From: B4-G1 sp964393895
Lineage (GTDB): Bacteria > Chloroflexota > Anaerolineae > B4-G1
Reading direction: 5' to 3'
NCBI GenBank assembly: GCA_964393895.1
Contig: CAYMWP010000137.1
Coordinates: forward strand, 1-12,028
Length of the DNA: 12,028 nucleotides
The position numbers were made by a program, and so were the translations under genes. Below, piece by piece: positions 1-5,536 of this stretch (positions are counted from its first letter, which is position 1; every line of letters begins with the position of its first letter). The notes beneath the pieces were generated by a model. That model saw only the letters and a program-made list of their open reading frames with translations. It was not told the DNA's origin and searched no databases.

Positions 1-80
1 TGAAGTACGAGAAACTCCCGCCCCACGACGTCGTCTGGGACGTGCCGGACGAGACGCTGGACGCGGTGTTCGCGGACTAG
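1..80 (+). CDS. C-terminal end of an unidentified protein (partial)
   Basis: The reading frame that is open from base 3 ends with TAG at 78-80 and gives about 25 residues, ending in PDETLDAVFAD. Codon use is strongly GC-biased at third positions (gtc, gtg, gcg, gac, ctg), like the real genes here, which supports a true C-terminus. The tail is acidic and ends about 200 bases before a strong plus-strand terminator, consistent with being the last gene of its unit. The fragment is too short to assign to any family. Confidence 0.6.
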   Translation, partial: KYEKLPPHDVVWDVPDETLDAVFAD

Positions 81-115
81 TGACCTAGAACCAATATATG
101 GTTCAGTAGGGGAAA

Positions 116-161
116 AGAAACCCGGTTTTTCTGTAAGCAACGCGACAAAAACCAGATTTCT
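116..161. repeat. Imperfect inverted repeat, interspersed-palindrome remnant
   Basis: AGAAACCCGGTTTTT at 116-130 is complementary to AAAAACCAGATTTCT at 147-161 at 13 of 15 positions, around a 16-base loop. A third related copy, GGAACCAGGTTTTTG, lies in direct orientation at 190-204. The AGAAACCCGGTTT core resembles a short palindromic repeat scattered through many Chloroflexota and cyanobacterial genomes; that link is from general familiarity and was not searched. The stretch 81-283 has no gene I can support. It also holds a small GAACCA/TGGTTC hairpin at 88-104 without a T run. Confidence 0.5.
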
Positions 162-283
162 GACAGCCCTATCTAAATCGTATTGGCCCTGGAACCAGGT
201 TTTTGCCTCGAAAATGAACGGCGCTTGAGCATGCTATGTGAAGCACGGCGCAGTTCAATAGCTACTGTTCCACAAGCATCCCC

Positions 284-315
284 GTAGGGGCGCGGCCGCC
301 GCGCCCCTACTTTTT
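284..315 (+). terminator. Rho-independent terminator
   Basis: A perfect 12-bp GC-rich stem (284-295 with 299-310, GTAGGGGCGCGG and its complement) with a 3-base loop is followed directly by five Ts at 311-315. The T run is on the plus strand, so it would terminate transcription arriving from the gene ending at base 80. It may also shield the convergent surface-protein gene ending at 328. On the minus strand no T run follows the stem. The stem is also a GTAGGGGCG-type palindrome and may be a dispersed repeat reused as a terminator. Confidence 0.8.
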
Positions 316-327
316 GTTGTGTTGCGT

Positions 328-2529
328 CTACTGTGAGCGCGGCGGGGAACCATACCACGCCGAGCGCAGGCTGCCCGTAGCGCCCAGTGTCGAGACTGTG
401 CCGCTGATGTTGTTGTATGCCCCAGCGGTCAGCTCGTGCCCCTCCAGTACCGCGCCATAGTTGGTGCTCGCACTGTAAGAATCCACCTGGACATAGACCG
501 GTGTGCCTGCGGGCAGGTCGCGTGGGAACTGGCTCCAATCTGGCCGGTAGTAGTCGTCGCCCATGGTCAGGGTGAACACTCCGCTCGGCCCGAGGTTGGG
601 CAAAGCGTCGGCCGTCACTTTCCAGGCCAGGCCGTAATCGGCCAGGTCTTGCCAGGTCTGGTTGACGCCGCTGGGCGCGGGGCTGGGGTCAATGTAGACG
701 TCCACCCAGAACTCGGCGGTGATGCTGATGTTGCCCTGGTTTCTGACGACGACTTGGGCGTCGTTGCTGGCGACGGCAAAGCTCTGCACCACCAGGTCGG
801 GCGCAGGGAGATAATTCTTGTATGCCAGCGGCAGGTGGAGGATGAAATTCTTCACCGTGACCGTCACCGTGGCCGTGTCGGTCAGGCCGCCGAGATCGCG
901 CACGGTGTAGGTAAAGACGTCGCTGCCCTGGAAGCCGGGCGGAGGCGTGTAGGCGACGACCGAGCCGCTGATGCTGGCCGTACCGGTCACAGGCGCGCCC
1001 ACACTGGCGATGGACAGGGTATCGTCGCTGTCCGGGTCACTGTCGTTATCCAGCACACTGATCGTCGAAGTGACGTTTTCGCCCACCTGGACGACGTCGT
1101 CGTTCGCCGTCGGCGGGTCGTTGTCGGCGGTGACGGTGACGCTGACGGCGGCGGCATCGGTCAGGGAGCCATCGGAGGCGGTGTAGGTAAAGACGGCGTC
1201 GTAACTGGCGATGGTGTTGGTGGGAGTGTAGACGACCTGGGTGGAGCCGCTGATGACGGCGCTTCCGGTGACGGGCAGGCCGACGGCGGCCACCGTCAAG
1301 GGGTCGCCGTTGACGTCTCCATCATTATCCAGCACGCTGATGGCGACAGGGTTATCCTCGCTGGTGGCGGCGGCATCGTCTACGGCCACCGGCGTGACGT
1401 TCTGAAAGGTCACGCTGGCCGTCCTTGGCCGGGCTGCCAGCGGGTCGGCGGCTGCCGTGGCTGTCACCAAAGCGGCGCCGGCGGTGGTGGAGGTCAACGC
1501 CACACTCGCCTGGTGTGCGGCGTCCGTAGTGTCTGTAGGGGCGCTGAACGCGCCCAGACTGGTGGTGAAAGAGATCACCTCGCCCGCCGGCTGCGCCAGT
1601 GTGCCGGTCAGCGCGGCGGTCAATGTGACCGGGGAGAGGCCGTCGGCCGCCTGGGTGGGAGGGGCGGCGTCTAGCGTCAGCGTATAATAGTCAACCCGCG
1701 CCAGGGACGGGTCATCGAATTGGTGGTTGAGCGTGGCCTCGATATTGGCCAGCCCGGTGACGCCCCAGTCGTTGTAGAACGCGCTGACGGGCAAGCGACC
1801 ACTGGGCGCGGTCACAGTGATGTTCACTCCACCGCCCGGCCCGTTGTTGCTAAACGTGTTGGCCTCACTCGTCGCTCCGCCCAGTGTGACGGCAAAGGCG
1901 TCGCTCGAGGTGGCATAAGTCAGCCCGGCTGCCAGGTTGCCGCTGATGACAGAGTCGCGAACCACCAGGCTGCCCGACGAGGAACCGTCCACATAGATGC
2001 CGGTGTCGTTGTCCTCGATCATGCCGCCTAGCACCAGCGTCGCTCCGCCACTGAGATACACCCCGCCGCCAGAGTTGCTAACGACGTTCGTGGCGTCGAG
2101 GAGCAGTGCGCCCGCGCTGCGGACGCCGCCGCCTTCTAGGGCGGCGCCATCCCGGACCGTCAGGCCGGCGATGGTGACGGCGGTGCTGCCGGCGATATCA
2201 AAGACGCGGTACGAGCCGCCTCCGCCGACGGCGAGGTTCCCCGCTCCTGGGCCGCTGATGGTCAGAGTGTCGGTGATTGGGGGCAGGGTGGCGGTCAGCA
2301 CAATAGTCCCGCTGACACTGGGGCCGAAGGTGATGGTGTCGTGACCGCTGTTCGCGTTGGCATCCAGAATGGCCTGTTGCAGCGAACCTGGGCCGCTGGC
2401 GTTGTTGTTGGTGACGGTGTAGGTGGCCGCGCGCGCCACCGGCAGCGGCAGGCTGCCCAGCGCCGCTAACAGCAGTGCCAGCATCGCCGCTGGCAGGGTC
2501 AATGCGATTACAAAACGTTTGATCTTCAT
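328..2529 (-). CDS. Secreted mosaic surface protein: beta-helix, Ig-like, two cadherin-like repeats
   Basis: This is a 733-aa exported protein with no cysteine, probably a cell-surface or extracellular adhesin-like protein. Residues 1-35 form a signal peptide (MKIKRF, a long hydrophobic core, then an ARA|ATYTV cleavage-like site). Residues 36-280 start with a TYTVTNNNASGPGSLQQAI motif typical of CSLREA/right-handed beta-helix proteins and continue as Gly/Ser/Val-rich coils. Residues 281-378 resemble an invasin-type bacterial Ig-like domain (QAADGLSPVTLTAAL). Residues 379-467 and 471-559 are two tandem cadherin-like/Big_9-type repeats, each with an acidic calcium-type loop (DNDGDVNGDP, DNDSDPDSDD) and a VFTYT motif. 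LPLAYKNY at 566-573 is a stretch often seen in Chloroflexota exoproteins. About 577-705 resembles a CARDB-type adhesion domain. No LPXTG or C-terminal anchor is visible. The gene stands alone on its strand. An in-frame GTG at 2530-2532 lies only 2 bases from the Shine-Dalgarno sequence, so the ATG at 2527-2529 is the better start. Domain names are by eye; the export call is firmer than the function. Confidence 0.85.
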   Translation of the reverse strand: MKIKRFVIALTLPAAMLALLLAALGSLPLPVARAATYTVTNNNASGPGSLQQAILDANANSGHDTITFGPSVSGTIVLTATLPPITDTLTISGPGAGNLAVGGGGSYRVFDIAGSTAVTIAGLTVRDGAALEGGGVRSAGALLLDATNVVSNSGGGVYLSGGATLVLGGMIEDNDTGIYVDGSSSGSLVVRDSVISGNLAAGLTYATSSDAFAVTLGGATSEANTFSNNGPGGGVNITVTAPSGRLPVSAFYNDWGVTGLANIEATLNHQFDDPSLARVDYYTLTLDAAPPTQAADGLSPVTLTAALTGTLAQPAGEVISFTTSLGAFSAPTDTTDAAHQASVALTSTTAGAALVTATAAADPLAARPRTASVTFQNVTPVAVDDAAATSEDNPVAISVLDNDGDVNGDPLTVAAVGLPVTGSAVISGSTQVVYTPTNTIASYDAVFTYTASDGSLTDAAAVSVTVTADNDPPTANDDVVQVGENVTSTISVLDNDSDPDSDDTLSIASVGAPVTGTASISGSVVAYTPPPGFQGSDVFTYTVRDLGGLTDTATVTVTVKNFILHLPLAYKNYLPAPDLVVQSFAVASNDAQVVVRNQGNISITAEFWVDVYIDPSPAPSGVNQTWQDLADYGLAWKVTADALPNLGPSGVFTLTMGDDYYRPDWSQFPRDLPAGTPVYVQVDSYSASTNYGAVLEGHELTAGAYNNISGTVSTLGATGSLRSAWYGSPPRSQ

Positions 2530-2533
2530 CACT

Positions 2534-2540
2534 ACCTCCT
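2534..2540 (-). promoter_or_regulatory. Ribosome binding site deciding the surface-protein start
   Basis: On the minus strand the sequence reads AGGAGGT. It lies 5 bases before the ATG at 2529 but only about 2 bases from the GTG at 2532. It therefore favours the ATG. Confidence 0.8.
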
Positions 2541-2568
2541 TTTTCTACCTGTCATACCGATCACTTGT

Positions 2569-2699
2569 AGCGACAGATACTATTCAGGCTAAAGGTGCAC
2601 CGGCCTGAAAGAGCCGGTGCTGGCCCAGACCGGGTGTCCAGCACCGCCTGTTCTACGGCGGTGCCAAGACCAGCCTGAGTAGTAACCAGCGACAGATAC
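2569..2699. repeat. Two-hairpin palindromic element (MITE-like), copy 1
   Basis: Two 8-bp perfect hairpins sit 20 bases apart: GCACCGGC/GCCGGTGC (2597-2604 with 2613-2620) and GCACCGCC/GGCGGTGC (2641-2648 with 2657-2664). A competing pairing, GGTGCTGG with CCAGCACC (2616-2623 with 2638-2645), links them. Outside the hairpins TACTATTCAGGCT (2578-2590) pairs with AGCCTGAGTAGTA (2672-2684) at 12 of 13 positions. A 12-bp direct repeat, AGCGACAGATAC, flanks the whole at 2569-2580 and 2688-2699. The second hairpin is roughly the reverse complement of the first (18 of 24), so the unit is a near-palindrome. A diverged relative lies at 11846-12009. It has no coding capacity and lies upstream of the surface-protein gene, whose promoter may be within or beside it. 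Confidence 0.65.
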
Positions 2700-2956
2700 A
2701 GACAAAGCGACGGATTGCAAGCCCGCCGCAAATTCATTTTATTTCAGGTTGTGATGTTGGTGTGAAGGAATGGCCGTCGCGTGAGAGTAGAGTGAGCCTC
2801 GTCGGGGGTTCAAAGGGTGTACCTGCGCAGCCCGCACCCGCCAGCTTCACAGGGCATTTACGTTTGATCCAGTATCAGTATACAGGATTCTGGGATAAAT
2901 GCAAATTCATTGGTGGTTACCCATAAGTATGCAGAAGTCTATTCGAGGTGATCGTT
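2700..2956. other. Gene-free spacer
   Basis: I see no reading frame with coding character and no RNA gene in this stretch. Base composition is more AT-rich than in the flanking genes. An 11-base direct repeat (GCAAATTCATT at 2728 and 2901) is present but is expected by chance at this length scale. Confidence 0.5.
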
Positions 2957-2960
2957 TTTT

Positions 2961-3021
2961 CACCACAGAGGCAGAGATAGGACATTTTTGTGTTTTCGCT
3001 GTGCTCTGTGTCTCTGTGGTG
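2961..3021. repeat. Interspersed palindrome of the CACCACAGAG type
   Basis: CACCACAGAG at 2961-2970 is a perfect inverted match to CTCTGTGGTG at 3012-3021. Purine/pyrimidine-alternating GAGA/TCTC text continues inward, around a T-rich centre. The arms resemble the widespread CCACAGAGACACAGAG palindromic repeats of Chloroflexota, planctomycetes and cyanobacteria; this is recognition from memory, not a search. It lies just upstream of the promoter at 3057. It encodes nothing. Confidence 0.6.
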
Positions 3022-3056
3022 TGGACAATCACCAGAAATTCAGGTGGGGTAGTTGC

Positions 3057-3086
3057 TTGGCACTGTTGGTCGCTGCGTGGTATAAT
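3057..3086 (+). promoter_or_regulatory. Sigma-70 type promoter for the GNAT remnant-pepT-lysE unit
   Basis: TTGGCA (3057-3062) and a perfect TATAAT (3081-3086) are separated by 18 bases, and TGG before the -10 box gives an extended -10. Transcription would start near 3093. A GGGAG ribosome site at 3104-3108 lies 8 bases before the ATG at 3117. Because the first gene is broken, this promoter now effectively serves pepT and the downstream exporter. The 10-mer GCGTGGTATA spanning the -10 is also present in the response-regulator promoter near 10520. Confidence 0.75.
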
Positions 3087-3116
3087 TGTGGCCGTCCAGT
3101 ACCGGGAGACAAAACG

Positions 3117-3528
3117 ATGATTTTCTTCAATCTCTTGAGCGGCGATCGCGTCCGGCTGACGGCTTTGGACGTGGATGATCTTGCGACCATCGCCCGCCGG
3201 CTAGAGGAGTTGCAGGAGAAAAAGAACGACTTTGCTTTTGCGGTGCGCCCTCTTGAGAGCCGAGACCTGATCGGCTACATCGAATTGGACGGCATCCTGT
3301 GGCCGCACGTCGCGAGTGGGTTCAGCGTCGCTATAGGAGACCGTGCCCGCTGGGGCCAGGGCTATGGCTACGAGGCGGCGCAACCGGCGCTCCATCGCGC
3401 TCTTTGAGAAATTGGGCTTCCGGCGCGAGGGAGCGCACCGCGAGTTCTTGCAGCGGGATGGCGAGCGGTATGACATGTTGTTGTATGGGCTTTTGAAGCA
3501 CGAGTGGAGGGCAGGCAATGAAGAGTAA
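3117..3528 (+). pseudogene. GNAT-family N-acetyltransferase, frameshifted and internally deleted
   Basis: The N-terminal part (MIFFNLLSGDRVRLTAL) and the motif IGYIELDGILWPH...IGDRARWGQGYGYEA match the ribosomal-protein/RimJ-like GNAT family, including the acetyl-CoA-binding GQGYG loop. That frame hits a stop at 3405-3407. The C-terminus continues in another frame as SIALFEKLGFRREGAHREFL...DMLLYGLLKHEW, to TAA at 3526-3528. Compared with the usual ~180-aa family, the window lacks about 30 residues after 'DLATIAR' (in frame) and about 20 residues between 'GYGYEA' and 'SIALFEKLGF' (with the frame change). The beta-4/alpha-4 segment of the fold is therefore missing and activity is very unlikely. 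The end overlaps the first possible pepT start by 11 bases, so the remnant now acts as leader sequence for pepT. A sequencing error could explain the frame change but not the two missing segments. Confidence 0.8.
3506..3511 (+). promoter_or_regulatory. Ribosome binding site for the upstream pepT start
   Basis: GGAGGG lies 6 bases before the ATG at 3518, inside the end of the acetyltransferase remnant. It makes 3518 a usable start, in competition with the ATG at 3575. Confidence 0.6.
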
Positions 3529-4816
3529 TCAGACGACGGACGGATCACGCACTGCTGCTGCCCCGGAGGCGACCATGTACCTTGAGGAACTGGAAGAACG
3601 CTTTTTGCGCTACGTGCGCATTGATACTCAGAGCGCGGAGGACTCGAACGAGATCCCCAGCACGTCCAGGCAACTCGATCTGCTGAGATTGCTCCAGCGC
3701 GAACTGGAGGCGCTCGGAGCCAGCGACGTCGTTCTGACCGACTATGGCTGTGTTTTGGCGACCATACCCGCGACTGCGCCGGCCAGCGATGTCCCTACGG
3801 TGGCCTTTCTGGCGCACGTGGACACCGCGCCAGCCTTTAGTGGAACCAACGTGCAGCCCATCGTGCACCGGAACTATGCCGGCGCGCCCATTCTCCTGCC
3901 CGATGACCCCGATCAGGTTCTGACGGTAGAAAGTGCTCCCGAGTTGAAGAGCAAGCTGGGGGAAGATGTCGTCACCGCCAGCGGCGCGACGCTGTTGGGC
4001 GCCGACGACAAGGCGGGCGTGGCCATCATTATGGTGCTGGCCTCGCGGTTGCTGAGCGACCTCTCCATACCCCACGGGGACATTCGCATCTGTTTCACCC
4101 CCGACGAGGAAGTGGGCCGGGGGGTGGAGAACCTAACGCTGGATGACCTCGGCGCCTCCGTCGCCTACACCCTGGATGGCGGCCCCAGCGGAGAGGTAAC
4201 TTATGAAACCTTCTCGGCCGACAGGACGCTCGTCAGGATCACGGGCGTCTCTATTCACCCCGGCCTGGCCCAGGGTGAAATGGTGAACGCGCTGCACCTG
4301 GCAGCTAAATTGATCAACATGCTACCCCAGAGCAAGCGCACCCCGGAGACCACTTCAGGACGCGAGGGGTTCATTCACCTTTACAGACTCAGCGGCACGG
4401 TCGCTCAGGCCGAGCTGCACTTTATCTTGCGCGATTTTGAACTGGATGGCTTGCAAGCACACGCCGATTTGCTTCGGACAGTCTGTGACGCCCTGCAAGC
4501 GACCGAGCCACAGGCAAAGGTCGAGTGCACAATCGCCAAGCAGTACCGCAACATGCGGTATTGGCTCGAAGAGGATATGCGGCCTGTCGAACTGGCGATG
4601 GAAGCGATCCGGCAGGCGGGGATAACGCCCGTCGTCAACCCCATTCGAGGCGGCACGGATGGTTCTCGTTTGACCGAGAGGGGGCTTCCCACGCCCAATC
4701 TCTTCACCGGTATGCAAAACGTTCACGGCCCCCTGGAGTGGGTCAGCCTGCAAGATATGGCCAGAGCTACCCAGGTGTGCCTGAACCTAGCACAGTTGTG
4801 GGCGGCCGGCGAGTGA
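3518..4816 (+). CDS. pepT: Peptidase T (tripeptide aminopeptidase, M20B)
   Basis: This cytosolic dinuclear-zinc aminopeptidase releases the N-terminal residue from tripeptides, a late step in peptide use. All family motifs are present in the 432-aa frame: AHVDTAP (His100 metal ligand, Asp102), GADDKAG (bridging Asp163), TPDEEVG (catalytic Glu197, ligand Glu198), YTLDGG (Asp220), SIHPG in the dimerisation domain, RGGTDGS, and NVHGPLEW (His403). Spacing follows E. coli PepT closely (about +22 to +24). There are two good starts: ATG 3518 (GGAGGG, 6 bases away) and ATG 3575 (GGAGG, 5 bases away). The second gives 413 aa beginning MYLEELEERFLRYV, which aligns with the usual PepT N-terminus; the first adds a 19-aa Thr/Ala-rich tail of no obvious use. 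The gene is downstream of the broken acetyltransferase and overlaps the LysE-type gene by 4 bases (GTGA), implying translational coupling. Identity is very secure; only the start is open. Confidence 0.95.
   Translation: MKSNQTTDGSRTAAAPEATMYLEELEERFLRYVRIDTQSAEDSNEIPSTSRQLDLLRLLQRELEALGASDVVLTDYGCVLATIPATAPASDVPTVAFLAHVDTAPAFSGTNVQPIVHRNYAGAPILLPDDPDQVLTVESAPELKSKLGEDVVTASGATLLGADDKAGVAIIMVLASRLLSDLSIPHGDIRICFTPDEEVGRGVENLTLDDLGASVAYTLDGGPSGEVTYETFSADRTLVRITGVSIHPGLAQGEMVNALHLAAKLINMLPQSKRTPETTSGREGFIHLYRLSGTVAQAELHFILRDFELDGLQAHADLLRTVCDALQATEPQAKVECTIAKQYRNMRYWLEEDMRPVELAMEAIRQAGITPVVNPIRGGTDGSRLTERGLPTPNLFTGMQNVHGPLEWVSLQDMARATQVCLNLAQLWAAGE
3565..3569 (+). promoter_or_regulatory. Ribosome binding site for the family-consistent pepT start
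   Basis: GGAGG lies 5 bases before the ATG at 3575. That start gives the N-terminus expected for PepT, so both sites may be used. Confidence 0.6.
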
Positions 4817-5436
4817 ACGTCAGTTTTTTGCTTCGAGGGATCGTCATCGGCTTTTCAATCGCCGCGCCGGTCGGCCCGATCGGCGTGTTGTGCATCCGGC
4901 GCACGCTGGCCGAGGGGCGGGCAGCCGGATTATTCTCCGGCCTGGGGGCCGCGACGGCCGACGCGATCTATGGCTGCGTCGCCGGGTTCGGGCTGACTTT
5001 TATCTCGCGTCTCCTGCTCGGCCAGCAGATGTGGATTCGCCTGGTCGGAGGGCTGTTTCTCTGTTACCTGGGCGTCAATGCCTTGCTGGCGCGGCCGTCC
5101 GAGCAGCCGGTCTCTGCCGGCAGGGGCGGGCTTGCCGGCGCGTATGGCTCGACCTTTTTCCTCACCCTCACCAATCCGATGACCGTTCTCTCATTCATGG
5201 CGGTGTTTGCCGGGTTGGGAGTGGGGAGCGCGGGCGGGGATTATGGCTCGGCGGCGGTATTGGTTCTGGGGGTATTCGTTGGGTCAAGTCTGTGGTGGCT
5301 TTTCCTGAGCGGGGCGGCGAGCGCGTTTCGCGCCAGGTTCGACGCGCGCGCCTTGCGATGGGTGAACGGGGTTTCCGGCGTCGTCGTCACGGGCTTTGGT
5401 CTGGCGGCCCTGTTGAGCTTGTTGGGGCCGCAATGA
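4813..5436 (+). CDS. LysE/RhtB-family amino acid exporter
   Basis: This is a 207-aa integral membrane protein of the LysE/RhtB translocator superfamily, which exports amino acids or their analogues across the cytoplasmic membrane by proton exchange; the substrate is not readable here. The N-terminal signature SIAAPVGPIGVLCIRRTLAE followed by GL.SGLGAATADA.YG is typical of the family, as is the LTNPMTVLSF motif in the fourth helix. Six hydrophobic segments are visible at about residues 5-25, 38-63, 71-93, 112-135, 146-170 and 184-205. The GTG at 4813-4815 is the start: it overlaps the pepT stop as GTGA and gives the normal N-terminus. The open frame extends further upstream, but that part only shadows pepT. 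There is no clear Shine-Dalgarno sequence, consistent with translation coupled to pepT. Export of amino acids released by a peptidase is a reasonable joint role, but inferred. Confidence 0.88.
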   Translation: MNVSFLLRGIVIGFSIAAPVGPIGVLCIRRTLAEGRAAGLFSGLGAATADAIYGCVAGFGLTFISRLLLGQQMWIRLVGGLFLCYLGVNALLARPSEQPVSAGRGGLAGAYGSTFFLTLTNPMTVLSFMAVFAGLGVGSAGGDYGSAAVLVLGVFVGSSLWWLFLSGAASAFRARFDARALRWVNGVSGVVVTGFGLAALLSLLGPQ

Positions 5437-5498
5437 GAACTGCTGGGGTCTCTGGGGTTCAAGGGGTGATGCGCTGTCTCTTCCAAGTTGGGGGAAAA

Positions 5499-5525
5499 GT
5501 AGAGCGGAATGCCATTCCGCCCTAC
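5499..5525 (-). terminator. Palindrome acting as terminator between convergent genes
   Basis: A 27-base near-palindrome runs GTAG.GCGGAATG...CATTCCGC.CTAC, with one mismatch in a 13-bp stem. On the minus strand it is followed by TTTTCCCCC and lies about 12 bases beyond the stop of the PA14 gene, so it can terminate that gene. On the plus strand it follows the exporter stop by about 60 bases without a T run. It shares GTAGGG-type ends with the terminator at 284-310, suggesting one dispersed palindrome family. Confidence 0.6.
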
Positions 5526-5536
5526 ATTACCCCGGT

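Noticed and set aside
88..104. GAACCA/TGGTTC hairpin as terminator of the first gene
   Set aside because: The stem is only 6 bp with no T run; the 284-315 structure is much better.
436..1674. A 412-codon plus-strand open frame
   Set aside because: It is fully antisense to the surface-protein gene, has Gly/Arg/His-rich shadow composition and no family motif. The minus-strand protein has a signal peptide and recognisable domains.
2728..2911. 11-base direct repeat GCAAATTCATT as a possible target duplication
   Set aside because: Repeats of this length are expected by chance in 12 kb, and the interval between has no inverted ends.
4525..4812. Upstream extension of the LysE-type frame
   Set aside because: It lies inside pepT, has no family similarity, and the GTG at 4813 gives the normal LysE N-terminus.
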